Of a stretch of 64,000 bases of DNA, positions 7,967 through 19,296 are shown piece by piece. The notes under the pieces were generated by a model, which saw nothing but the letters and a program-made list of their open reading frames with translations, had not been told where the DNA came from and ran no database searches. This DNA is from Streptomyces sp. NRRL S-337 (lineage in GTDB: Bacteria > Actinomycetota > Actinomycetes > Streptomycetales > Streptomycetaceae): assembly GCF_000720175.1 (NCBI RefSeq), contig NZ_JOIX01000010.1:62001-126000 (forward strand). Direction: 5' to 3'. The number at the start of each line of letters is the position of its first letter. The first letter of the stretch is position 1. Both the position numbers and the translations under genes were made by a program.

Positions 7967-9121
7967 ATGGAACCGAGGGAGTTGTGGGAGCGCCACGCGG
8001 TACTCGCACAGGCGTTTTGCAGCAGCGATGACGAGGTCCGCCGGACGCAGGGACTCCTCGACGAGGCCGAGGCCCGCCGGTCCCGGACCCTGGCCGCCTT
8101 CGCCGTGACCGTCGGCAGCGACGCGGTGGTGGCCGACCTGCTCGGCCTGGACGAGCGCGAAGTGCGGCTGGCCCGCCGCACGGTGGGCAAGGACGACGCC
8201 CGCGCGGTCGCCAAGAGCCTGCTCGCCGAACAGACCCCGGCGCGGGAGCAGACCACGGTACGCGAGCCGTCCCCCGCCCAGCCGGCCGCCGCGCCGACCG
8301 TCACCCGGCCCGCACCGGCACCGGCCGCCACGGACCGCCCCGCGGCGGACCGGCCCGCGCCCACCGGGGCCACGCCCGGCAGCACCGCCGGACAGACCGG
8401 CGCGTCCCCGGTCACCCACGACCCGGCCTGGGCGCCGGCCCTCGACGCGGTCCTGATGACCAGCTGGCACACCGGGGTCGACCTCACCGCACTCGCCACC
8501 GAACTCGGCCTGGACGTACGGCTCTTGGTCGCCCGCGCCCAGCAACTGTCCACGGAGACCCGCCCCGCCCCGCCCGCGCCGCCCGACCGCACCGGCCGGC
8601 ACCGGAGAATGGCCACCCTCCAGCCCTCCTCGCCGACCGATACCGGCCCGACCGCCTGGCGCGAACGCGCCGACCGGCCCGCGTGGGACCAGTACGAACA
8701 CGACACCTGGAAACAGCAGCCGTACCAGCAGTACCAGTCCTACGCGACGGCCCACCCCCACCACGCCCAGTACACCGCCTCGGCCACGTCCACCGGCTAC
8801 CACCAATACGCCACCCACCAGCAGCAGAATCACCACAGCCACCAGGCCCACCAGCACCCCCACGACACCCAGACCACCCAGACCGTTCAGACCCTCCAGA
8901 ACGGTCAGCACCTCCAGCACGGGCACGAGCACTACGCCGGATACCAGGACGTCCAGGAGTACCCCGGGTATGAACCCCCGCCTGCGCCCTCCGCGCCCCC
9001 CACCTGGGACGCCAACGCCATCACCGCCGCCCAGCACGACTGGGACGGCATCCTCAGCCAGTGGGAGGCCACCACCCCCACCACCCCGCCGCTGTCCGCA
9101 CCGGGGCACGGAGCCACCTGA
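7967..9121 (+). CDS. Hypothetical protein with helical N-domain and Gln/His/Tyr-rich tail
   Basis: About 384 aa if translation starts at ATG 7967 (MEPRELWERHAVLAQAFCS); the frame is open from 7913. Residues 1-95 form a helical domain with an HTH-like stretch (DAVVADLLGLDEREVRLARR). A Pro/Ala linker follows, then a second HTH-like segment (TGVDLTALATELGLDVRLLV, about residues 170-190). The last 150 residues are very rich in Gln, His, Tyr and Thr (HQQQNHHSHQAHQHPHDTQ). This could be a DNA-binding protein with a disordered tail, but no function is known. No strong ribosome site is visible. Confidence 0.75.
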   Translation: MEPRELWERHAVLAQAFCSSDDEVRRTQGLLDEAEARRSRTLAAFAVTVGSDAVVADLLGLDEREVRLARRTVGKDDARAVAKSLLAEQTPAREQTTVREPSPAQPAAAPTVTRPAPAPAATDRPAADRPAPTGATPGSTAGQTGASPVTHDPAWAPALDAVLMTSWHTGVDLTALATELGLDVRLLVARAQQLSTETRPAPPAPPDRTGRHRRMATLQPSSPTDTGPTAWRERADRPAWDQYEHDTWKQQPYQQYQSYATAHPHHAQYTASATSTGYHQYATHQQQNHHSHQAHQHPHDTQTTQTVQTLQNGQHLQHGHEHYAGYQDVQEYPGYEPPPAPSAPPTWDANAITAAQHDWDGILSQWEATTPTTPPLSAPGHGAT

Positions 9122-9189
9122 CCCGCCCGCCCTCCGCGCCCCCGCGGTCCCTCACCCGTACGGGTGGGCCGTCGTCTAGAGTGGACGCC

Positions 9190-9265
9190 GGGCCGTGACT
9201 GGCGCTTGGGTGGAGTACCACCGGGGAGCGGCCCGGCCACCACGGCCACTGCCGCGCGCCTGGGC
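9190..9265 (+). ncRNA. ZTP (pfl) riboswitch
   Basis: The leader of folD matches the ZTP/ZMP riboswitch pattern as I know it. The 5' half has GGGCCGTGACTGGCG (from 9190), a short TGGAGTACCA hairpin, then CCGGGGAGCGGCCC closing the P1-P2 stem. The 3' hairpin contains GCCGCGCGCCTGGGC (from 9251), whose loop CGCC can pair with GGCG at 9201-9204 to form the diagnostic pseudoknot. The class senses ZTP/ZMP, which accumulates when 10-formyl-THF is short, and normally switches on folate one-carbon genes. Its position 29 bp ahead of folD fits. Confidence 0.85.
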
Positions 9266-9293
9266 GATCCACGACGACGCCCAGGAGTACCCG

Positions 9294-10148
9294 ATGTCCC
9301 CGACCGCCCGCCTCATGGACGGCACCGCACTGGCCCGACGGATCGTCGAGCAGGCCGCCGGGCGCGCCGCCGCCCTCACCGAGCAGACCGGCCAGGCCCC
9401 CTGCCTGGCGACCGTCCTGGTGGGGGAGGACCCCGCCTCGGTGACCTACGTCCGGATGAAGCGCAACCGCTGCGAGAAGGCCGGCATCCGCTCCCGCCAC
9501 GTGGCCCTGCCCGCCACCACCACGACCGGCGAACTGGTCGACACCCTCACCGCGCTCTCCCAGGACCCCGGGGTGCACGGCATCCTCCTCCAGCACCCGG
9601 TCGGCCCGCACATCGACGAGCGCGCCGCCTTCGAGGCCATCGCCCCCGAGAAGGACGTCGACGGCGTCACCTACCACTCCTTCGCCACCATGAGCTTCGG
9701 CGCCGAGGGCTTCGCCTCCTGCACGCCCGGCGGAATCCTCCGGCTGCTCGACCACTACGGCGTCGAGCTGGCCGGCAAGCACGCCGTCGTGGTCGGCCGC
9801 AGCGCGATCCTCGGCAAGCCGGTCGGGATGCTGCTGCTCGGCCGCAACGCCACCGTCACGTACTGCCACTCCCGCACCACCGACCTCGCCGCCCTCACCC
9901 GCCAGGCCGACGTCCTGATCGCCGCGGTCGGCCGGCCCCGCCTCCTCACCGCCGACCACATCAAGCCCGGCGCGGTCGTCATCGACGCCGGCTACAACCC
10001 GGGCAACGTCGGCGACGTCGACTTCGACTCGGCCGCCACCCGCGCCTCCCTGATCACCCCGGTCCCCGGCGGCGTCGGCCCCATGACCATCGCCACCCTC
10101 CTCACCCAGACCGTCGACGCCGCCACCCGCCAGCTCAAGGGCGCCTGA
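9294..10148 (+). CDS. folD: Methylenetetrahydrofolate dehydrogenase/cyclohydrolase
   Basis: 284-aa bifunctional cytoplasmic enzyme interconverting 5,10-methylene-THF, methenyl-THF and 10-formyl-THF with NADP(H). Seen: VTYVRMKRNRCEKAGI (the Y-x3-K catalytic region), GILLQHPVGPHID, PEKDVDGV, GRSAILGKPVGMLLL in the NADP-binding loop and TPVPGGVGPMTIA. Its length equals the family norm. ATG 9294 has CAGGAG seven to eight bases upstream; the open frame upstream is the riboswitch leader. It lies near a choline/betaine island that generates methylene-THF through dimethylglycine oxidase, so it may oxidise those C1 units, although the ZTP riboswitch suggests control by general C1 demand. Confidence 0.96.
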   Translation: MSPTARLMDGTALARRIVEQAAGRAAALTEQTGQAPCLATVLVGEDPASVTYVRMKRNRCEKAGIRSRHVALPATTTTGELVDTLTALSQDPGVHGILLQHPVGPHIDERAAFEAIAPEKDVDGVTYHSFATMSFGAEGFASCTPGGILRLLDHYGVELAGKHAVVVGRSAILGKPVGMLLLGRNATVTYCHSRTTDLAALTRQADVLIAAVGRPRLLTADHIKPGAVVIDAGYNPGNVGDVDFDSAATRASLITPVPGGVGPMTIATLLTQTVDAATRQLKGA

Positions 10149-10194
10149 CCGCGGGACCTCCCCGGGCCGGTCCGCCCGGCCGGAGGTGCTCCTG

Positions 10195-10253
10195 GAACCG
10201 CCTGCCTCGCAGTCGCCCACGGGCGCTCCGTGCGTGGTACGAGGCAGGCGTTC
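10195..10253. terminator. Bidirectional hairpin between folD and the ALDH gene
   Basis: Perfect 11-bp arms CGCCTGCCTCG (10199-10209) and CGAGGCAGGCG (10240-10250), extended by GAA/TTC with a one-base bulge, around a 30-nt centre that can fold further (CGCCCACGGGCG). It lies between two convergent genes, as expected for a shared terminator. Confidence 0.75.
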
Positions 10254-10268
10254 GCCCGGTCAACGGTC

Positions 10269-11687
10269 CTACAGCTGGAGCGACTTCGTCTGCAGGAATT
10301 CCCTCAGACCGTGCGTGCCGAGTTCTCGTCCGACGCCTGATCGCCGGTATCCGCCGAAGGGGGCGAGGGGGTTGTACGCGCCGCCGTTGACGGTCACCTG
10401 GCCACACTGCATCGCGCGCGCGAAGGCGATCGCCCGTTGCCGATCGGCCGCCCAGACGGACCCCGCGAGACCGTAGTCGGAGTCATTGGCGATGCGCAGG
10501 GCGTCCTCCTCGTCCTCGTATCTCATGAACGCGAGCACGGGGCCGAAGATCTCTTCCCGCGCGATGCTCATGTCGGGAGTGACGTCGGCGAAGACGGTAG
10601 GACGGATGTAGAAGCCCTTGTCGCGGCCTTCAGGAACCTCGGGGCCACCCGCGGCAAGACGGGCGCCTTCCGCCAGGCCCCTGCGGATGTGGTCGCGAAC
10701 CCTGTCCCGCTGGGCGCCGCTGGCCACCGGACCCAGGCGGCAATCGGGATCGGCCGGATCACCGGGACGGTAGGCGGCGATTTCCTTGACGGCGATGCGC
10801 ACCGCCTCTTCGTAGTCATCGGCACACACCAGCGTGCGCGTCAAGGCGTTGCAGGACTGCCCGGCGTTGCGCATGACGTCGGCGACGTTGGCGCGGACGG
10901 CCTGGGCGAGGTCGGCTCCGGGGAGGATGACATTGGCGGACTTCCCGCCGAGCTCAAGAGCGACGGGTTTCACCGCGGCGCCGGCAACGGACCCGATGTG
11001 CTTGCCGACAGCCGTGGAACCGGTGAACGAGATCATGTCGACCCCGGGGTGGCGCACCAGTGCCTCCCCGGCTTCCGGGCCCGTGCCGGTGACGAGGTTG
11101 AAGACTCCCGCGGGGAAGCCCGCGGCCGCGACGCACTCGGTGAACATCTGGGCCGACAGCGGGGTCAGTTCCGCGGGTTTCAGCACGACCGTGCAGCCGG
11201 CGGCGAGTGCGGGCACGACCTTGCAGACGATCTGGTGCAGCGGGTAGTTCCACGGGGTGATGGCGCCGACGACTCCGACGGGCTCCAGCAGCACAAGGGA
11301 GTTGCCCACCTGCTCCTCGAAGGCGAAGTCGGCCACCAAGTCGGCGTGCAGGCGCGTCACGGTGACGGGAAGACCGGCCTGCACCCTCCGGGAGAAGCCG
11401 ATGGTGGTACCCACCTCGGCGGTGATGAGCGCGGCCATGTCGTCCTGCCGGGCGGTGAGTTCGTCGGACAACGCGGCCAGTAAAGCGGCACGGCGGCCGG
11501 GGGCGGTGGCCGCCCAGCCGGGAAGGGCCGCTCGGGCCGCGTCGACCGCGGCGTCGACGTCGGCCGCGGAACCGGCCGGAACGGTCCCGATGACCTGCTC
11601 GTCGGCGGGGTTGACGACCTCGATGGAATCCGTTCCGACCGCAGGTCGCCAGCGTCCTTGGATGAACACCTCGTCGTGCGCGATCAC
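10269..11687 (-). CDS. NAD(P)-dependent aldehyde dehydrogenase
   Basis: 472-aa member of the ALDH superfamily. Motifs: ITPWNYP and KPAELTP in the cofactor domain, FTGSTAVGK, catalytic Glu in ELGGKSAN, catalytic Cys in NAGQSCNAL, and EIFGPVL. The start is GTG 11687 with GGAGGAGC about seven bases upstream. The substrate cannot be read from sequence. It is transcribed toward folD and stands apart from the betaine operon by a short gap and the ferredoxin reductase gene, so a link to betaine or C1 metabolism is only positional. It is distinct from the second ALDH at 19289. Confidence 0.9.
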   Translation of the reverse strand: MIAHDEVFIQGRWRPAVGTDSIEVVNPADEQVIGTVPAGSAADVDAAVDAARAALPGWAATAPGRRAALLAALSDELTARQDDMAALITAEVGTTIGFSRRVQAGLPVTVTRLHADLVADFAFEEQVGNSLVLLEPVGVVGAITPWNYPLHQIVCKVVPALAAGCTVVLKPAELTPLSAQMFTECVAAAGFPAGVFNLVTGTGPEAGEALVRHPGVDMISFTGSTAVGKHIGSVAGAAVKPVALELGGKSANVILPGADLAQAVRANVADVMRNAGQSCNALTRTLVCADDYEEAVRIAVKEIAAYRPGDPADPDCRLGPVASGAQRDRVRDHIRRGLAEGARLAAGGPEVPEGRDKGFYIRPTVFADVTPDMSIAREEIFGPVLAFMRYEDEEDALRIANDSDYGLAGSVWAADRQRAIAFARAMQCGQVTVNGGAYNPLAPFGGYRRSGVGRELGTHGLREFLQTKSLQL

Positions 11688-11779
11688 AGGCCTGCTCCTC
11701 CATACGTCACGGTTGGTAGGGGAAACCTAACCTCGTGTGCCACAGGCGCACCAGCGTGACCAGGGAGTCCGCGCCGGTG

Positions 11780-12943
11780 TCACAGGGGCTGGGCGGCGCG
11801 GGCGAGTTCGCGGCGGTGTCGCATGAAGGGGCGGGGGCGGTTGAGGGCGAGCACCGCGGTGGTGCGGCCGTCGCGTTCGTAGCAGGCGAGGAAGCTGCGG
11901 TCGTCGGGGGAGCCTTCGAGGATCCGCGGGGTGTCATGGGGTCCGCGGCGGCCGGCGAACTGGAGGCGGACGCCGTACTGGTCGGACCAGAAGTAGGGGA
12001 GGGCCTGGTGGGTGGTGACCGTACGGCCGGCGAGGAGGTTCCGGGCGGCGACCGTGGCCTGTTCGGTCGCGCTGGTCCAGTGCTCGGCCCGGACGCCGGC
12101 CACCCTGGCGACGTCGCCGACCGCGACGACGTTGGGCAGCGCGGTGACGCAGCCGGCGTCGCAGACCACGCCGTCGTCGAGGGGCAGTGTGGACGAGGCG
12201 AGCCAGTCGGTGTGTGGTCGGACGCCGATGCCGACCACCACCACGTCGGCGGGCAGGTGGCGGCCGTCGGCCAGTTCGACCGACGTGACGCGGGGGTCGG
12301 CGCCGGCGCCGTGCAGGCCGGCCACGCCCGTGCCGGTCAGCAGGGTGACGCCGTGGGCCGCGTGCAGCGCGGTGCAGAGCCGGGCCATCTGCTCGCCGAG
12401 TTGCGGCAGGAGCGGGAGCGGGGCGGCCTCGACCACGGTGACGTCATGGCCGAGCGCGGCGCAGGAGGAGGCGACCTCGGCCCCGATGAATCCGGCGCCG
12501 ATGACGACGACGCGGACCGGGCCCCGGGTCAGGTCGGCGCGCAGCGCGCGGGCGTCGTCGAGGGTGCGCAGGGTGTGGGTTCCGGCGGGCGCCGGGCCGG
12601 GGAGGCGGCGCGGGCCGGCGCCGGTGGCCAGGACGACGCCGTCGGTGGTCAGCGGCCGGCCATGATCCAGCAGTACCGCGCCGGCGGCGGTGTCCAGGCC
12701 GGTGGCCCGGGTGCCGAGCAGCCACTCGGCGTCGAGTTCGGCGGTCTCCTCGGCGTCGGTCAGGGCGAGTGGGTCCTGGCCGGTGGTGCCGGTGAGGAAG
12801 TCCTTGGACAGCGGCGGCCGGTCGTAGGGGCGGTGGTGCTCGTCCCCGACGATGACCAGCCGGCCGTCGAACCCCTCGGCGCGCAGGGCCCGGGCGGTGT
12901 ACAGGCCCGCCAGTGAGGCCCCGATGACAGCGACCGACTTCAT
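11780..12943 (-). CDS. Ferredoxin reductase, FAD/NAD type
   Basis: 387-aa flavoprotein of the pyridine-nucleotide-disulfide class related to reductases of Rieske oxygenase systems. FAD binding is seen in VAVIGASLAGLYTARALR, NAD(P)H binding in VVVIGAGFIGAEVASSCAAL, and the FAD-closing motif in VAVGDVARV. PYDRPPLSKDFL is typical of BphA4/rubredoxin-reductase-like enzymes. The ATG at 12943 overlaps the stop of the Rieske ferredoxin gene as ATGA, so the two are translationally coupled. Inferred role: pass electrons from NADH through the Rieske ferredoxin to the oxygenase encoded at 18166 in the same island. Confidence 0.9.
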   Translation of the reverse strand: MKSVAVIGASLAGLYTARALRAEGFDGRLVIVGDEHHRPYDRPPLSKDFLTGTTGQDPLALTDAEETAELDAEWLLGTRATGLDTAAGAVLLDHGRPLTTDGVVLATGAGPRRLPGPAPAGTHTLRTLDDARALRADLTRGPVRVVVIGAGFIGAEVASSCAALGHDVTVVEAAPLPLLPQLGEQMARLCTALHAAHGVTLLTGTGVAGLHGAGADPRVTSVELADGRHLPADVVVVGIGVRPHTDWLASSTLPLDDGVVCDAGCVTALPNVVAVGDVARVAGVRAEHWTSATEQATVAARNLLAGRTVTTHQALPYFWSDQYGVRLQFAGRRGPHDTPRILEGSPDDRSFLACYERDGRTTAVLALNRPRPFMRHRRELARAAQPL

Positions 12944-13260
12944 GCGGCGGTGCCCTCCTCGGCGACGTGGTGCACGTAGATCATGCCGTCCTCGACGGTC
13001 ACCGGATGGGTCCGCACGGCCCGGCGGGCGGGCAGGCAGGTGGGCGCACCGGTGCGGAGATCGAATGAAGCCGCGTGCAATGGGCATTCGACCAGACACC
13101 CCTCCAGCCAGCCGTCGGCGAGCGAGGCGTCCTGGTGGGTGCAGGTGTCGTCGATGGCGTACAGCTGCCCGTCGGCGTTGAAGACGGCGATCGGAGGTGC
13201 GGTGTCGATGCGTACGGACTCGCCTGCGGGCAGGTCGGCCAGGTGGCAGACAGGAATCAC
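12940..13260 (-). CDS. Rieske [2Fe-2S] ferredoxin
   Basis: 106-aa soluble Rieske protein. The cluster ligands are visible as CTH (C40, H42) and CPLH (C59, H62). Length and absence of a membrane anchor fit a ferredoxin subunit of a multicomponent oxygenase. GTG start at 13260 with a G-rich ribosome site a few bases upstream; ATGA overlap with the reductase gene that follows. The pair sits back to back with an IclR regulator, and a repeated TGCGCAAC motif lies in the shared promoter region. Confidence 0.93.
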   Translation of the reverse strand: MIPVCHLADLPAGESVRIDTAPPIAVFNADGQLYAIDDTCTHQDASLADGWLEGCLVECPLHAASFDLRTGAPTCLPARRAVRTHPVTVEDGMIYVHHVAEEGTAA

Positions 13261-13293
13261 AGGACCCCCCTGTTACTCTTCGGTATCATCGAG

Positions 13294-13328
13294 TTTCGCG
13301 TTGCGCACGATGGAGCGCTATGCGCAAC
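13294..13328. promoter_or_regulatory. Candidate IclR operator in the divergent promoter
   Basis: Perfect 8-bp inverted repeat GTTGCGCA (13300-13307) and TGCGCAAC (13321-13328) with a 13-bp centre, preceded by an extra half-site-like GTTTCGC at 13294. It lies between the Rieske ferredoxin and iclR genes. The same GCGCAAC core recurs twice upstream of the MscR gene. Confidence 0.6.
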
Positions 13329-13428
13329 AGAATCCAGACCGGGGACGGGCGCGTCAAGCGCCTCCCGGAATTGCCGACCGTTCAGATTCGGACCCGCGAC
13401 CGGGTGGCCAGGTGGTGAGAACCAACAC

Positions 13429-14232
13429 ATGACGGACATCGTGGAGGGGCGGACGGACGGCAGGCCGCCGAAGGGACCCGCCAGCGCCGTGCAGTCGGTG
13501 GACCGCGCGGTGACCGTTCTGGAGATCCTCGCCCGGCACGGCGAGGCCGGGGTGACCGAGGTCGCCGACGAACTCGGCGTCCACAAATCGACCGCGTTCC
13601 GGCTGCTCGGCGTGCTGGAGAGCCGCGGCCTGGTCGGCCAGGAGCAGGAGCGCGGCAAGTACTTCCTCGCGGCCGGAGTGCTGCGGCTGGCCGGCGCCGC
13701 CGCCGTCCGGCTGGACATCTCCCAGGAGGGCGCGGCGGTCTGCCGGCAACTGGCCGACGAACTCGGGGAGACCGTCAACATCGCGGTGCTGGAGAGCGAC
13801 GCCGCGGTGAACATCATGCAGGCCCGCGGCCCGGCCTCGGTCACCGCGCAGAACTGGCTCGGCCGGCGCACGCCGCTGCACGCCACCTCCAGCGGCAAGG
13901 CGCTGCTGGCCTACCAGCCGGCACCGGTCCAGGACGCCGTCCTCGGCCGGAAACTGCCGCGGCTCACCGAGCGCACGGTCACCTCGGCCGAGGAACTGCG
14001 CCGCGAGCTCAAGGAAGTCGTCGAACGCGGTTTCGCGACGGCGGTCGAGGAACTGGAGCTGGGGCTGCGCGCGGTCGCGGCACCGGTGCGCGCGCACGAC
14101 GGCTCGGTGATCGGGGCGATCAGCGTGTCCGTGCCCGCGTACCGGCTGGACGACGAGCGGCTGCCCGAGGTCGTCAAGGGCACCGTCTCCGCGGCCGAGG
14201 AGCTCTCCCGCCGTATGGGGTACGCCTGTTGA
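13429..14232 (+). CDS. IclR-family transcriptional regulator
   Basis: 267 aa. The N-terminal winged HTH (about residues 20-80) reads SVDRAVTVLEILARHGEAGV, TEVADELGVHKSTAFRLLGV and LESRGLVGQ. The C-terminal IclR effector domain (about 90-260) contains RTPLHATSSGKALLA and RGFATAVEELELGLRAVAAP. Such proteins usually respond to an aromatic or small-acid metabolite. Its place between two oxygenase-linked operons and the shared GCGCAAC repeats suggests it controls the choline/betaine island, with betaine, dimethylglycine or a related compound as a plausible but unproven effector. ATG 13429 follows a GGTGGTGAGA stretch. Confidence 0.92.
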   Translation: MTDIVEGRTDGRPPKGPASAVQSVDRAVTVLEILARHGEAGVTEVADELGVHKSTAFRLLGVLESRGLVGQEQERGKYFLAAGVLRLAGAAAVRLDISQEGAAVCRQLADELGETVNIAVLESDAAVNIMQARGPASVTAQNWLGRRTPLHATSSGKALLAYQPAPVQDAVLGRKLPRLTERTVTSAEELRRELKEVVERGFATAVEELELGLRAVAAPVRAHDGSVIGAISVSVPAYRLDDERLPEVVKGTVSAAEELSRRMGYAC

Positions 14233-14379
14233 GCCACTGACGGGCAGATCACGGCGGCGGGGCCGGGGCACACAGCTCCGGCCCCGCCGCCGTGTCCGGA
14301 CGCCGGATGAGCCATTTACGAACAGCTGGCCCGCACCCCTTGACGGTGCCGAGACGGCCTTCCCACTATGTCTCTCATC

Positions 14380-14405
14380 GCGCAACCAGTCGTGCACTGC
14401 GCAAC
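14380..14405. promoter_or_regulatory. Candidate IclR operator upstream of the betaine operon
   Basis: GCGCAAC occurs at 14380-14386 and again at 14399-14405, a direct repeat with a 19-bp period, 15 bp before the MscR start. It matches the half-sites of the inverted repeat between the Rieske ferredoxin and iclR genes. The regulator and exact mode are inferred. Confidence 0.55.
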
Positions 14406-14420
14406 ACTGAGGGGTAGGGC

Positions 14421-17986
<3,566 letters not shown>

Positions 17987-17995
17987 GAGACGCCC

Positions 17996-18169
17996 GTGTC
18001 ACCGCCCCACGACACCACCGCCCCCGGCCCCGGCGGCATCCGCAGCGCCGCCGCCCACCAGGAGATCCTCGCCGACCACGCGCCGACCGGCACCACCGAG
18101 CACCCCACCGAGCTGTTCGACCCGCGCCGCCCCGCCGCCGCGCCCGCCGACCGAGGAGTCCGCCCGTGA
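17996..18169 (+). CDS. 57-aa hypothetical protein in the betaine operon
   Basis: A short open frame fills the gap between the dimethylglycine oxidase and Rieske oxygenase genes. GTG 17996 has AGGAGA six bases upstream, and its TGA overlaps the next GTG start as GTGA, the arrangement used throughout this operon. The product begins VSPPHDTTAPGPGGIRSA and contains AAHQEILADHAPTGTTEHP and ELFDPRRPAAAPA. It has no cysteine, signal peptide or membrane segment and no recognised family. It may be a real small protein, a coupling leader, or a relic. Spacing and overlap favour translation. Confidence 0.5.
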   Translation: MSPPHDTTAPGPGGIRSAAAHQEILADHAPTGTTEHPTELFDPRRPAAAPADRGVRP

Positions 18170-19296
18170 CGACGCTCCCCCTGCCACCAAGCCTCATCGC
18201 CACGCTCCCCGGCCACTACTACACCGACCCCGCGCTCTTCCGCACCGAACAAGAGCGCATCTTCGAGCGCATGTGGTTCTGCGCCGTCCGCTCCGCCGAC
18301 CTCGACCGGCCCGGAGCCTTCCGCACCGTCCAGGTCGGCCGCGAGAACGTCCTGATCACCCGCTCCCGCACCGGCCACCTGCGCGCCTTCCTCAACGTCT
18401 GCCGGCACCGCGGCGCCCGCCTCTGCACCGAGACCGAAGGCCAGGTCCGCCGCACCCTCCAATGCCCCTACCACGCCTGGACCTACGACCTCGACGGCAA
18501 GCTGATCGCCGCCCCCAACCTCACCAAGATGCCCGACGTCGACCGCACCACCTACGGCCTCGTCACCGTCGCGCTGCGCGAATGGCTCGGCTACGCCTGG
18601 GTGTGCCTGGCCGACGAACCCCCGTCGTTCGAGGACACCGTGATCGGCGCGGCCGTCGAACGGCTCGGCGACACGGCCGCCATCGACCACTACGGCACCG
18701 AACACCTCGCCCTCGGCAAACGCCTCACCTACGACGTACGGGCCAACTGGAAACTCATCGTCGAGAACTTCATGGAGTGCTACCACTGCGCCACCATCCA
18801 CCCCGAACTCACCGAAGTCCTCCCGGAATTCGCCGACGGCTACGCCGCCCAGTACTACGTCGGCCACGGCGCGGAGTTCGGCGACGGCGTCAAGGGCTTC
18901 ACCGTCGACGGCAGCGAGGGCTTCGGCAAACTCCCCGACGTCTCCGACGACCAGGACCGCCGCTACTACGCCCTCACCGTCAAACCCACCGTCTTCGTGA
19001 ACCTCGTGCCCGACCACGTCATCCTGCACCGCATGTTCCCGCTGGCCGAGGACCGCACGGTCGTCGAATGCGACTGGCTCTACGCACCGGACGTCATCGC
19101 CTCCGGCGCCGACGTCTCCAGGTCCGTCGAACTCTTCCACCGCGTCAACGCCCAGGACTTCGCCGCCTGCGAACGCACCCAGCCCGCCATGTCGTCCCGC
19201 GCCTACCGCTCCGGCGGCGTCCTCGTCCCCACCGAACACCACATCGGCATCTTCCACAGCTGGCTCCTTGAGCAGTTGGGAGCCGACGGTGCCTGA
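18166..19296 (+). CDS. Rieske-type monooxygenase, probable glycine betaine demethylase
   Basis: 376-aa alpha-subunit-type Rieske oxygenase. The N-terminal [2Fe-2S] ligands are C79/H81 (CRHRG) and C100/H103 (CPYHAW). The mononuclear iron ligands are H207 and H212 in ENFMECYHCATIHPE, with a bridging acidic residue at 204. It resembles choline monooxygenase and GbcA proteins, which convert glycine betaine to dimethylglycine plus formaldehyde. Neighbours support this: dimethylglycine oxidase and MscR upstream, choline oxidase downstream, and a Rieske ferredoxin and reductase encoded across the iclR region. The GTG start at 18166 overlaps the previous stop, with AGGAG about eight bases before it. 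Stachydrine-type betaine demethylase activity is an alternative. Confidence 0.88.
   Translation: MTTLPLPPSLIATLPGHYYTDPALFRTEQERIFERMWFCAVRSADLDRPGAFRTVQVGRENVLITRSRTGHLRAFLNVCRHRGARLCTETEGQVRRTLQCPYHAWTYDLDGKLIAAPNLTKMPDVDRTTYGLVTVALREWLGYAWVCLADEPPSFEDTVIGAAVERLGDTAAIDHYGTEHLALGKRLTYDVRANWKLIVENFMECYHCATIHPELTEVLPEFADGYAAQYYVGHGAEFGDGVKGFTVDGSEGFGKLPDVSDDQDRRYYALTVKPTVFVNLVPDHVILHRMFPLAEDRTVVECDWLYAPDVIASGADVSRSVELFHRVNAQDFAACERTQPAMSSRAYRSGGVLVPTEHHIGIFHSWLLEQLGADGA

Noticed and set aside
11711..11732. GGTTGGTAGGGGAAACCTAACC as an operator upstream of the ALDH gene
   Set aside because: Only the outer GGTT/AACC pairs cleanly; symmetry is too weak to report as a feature.
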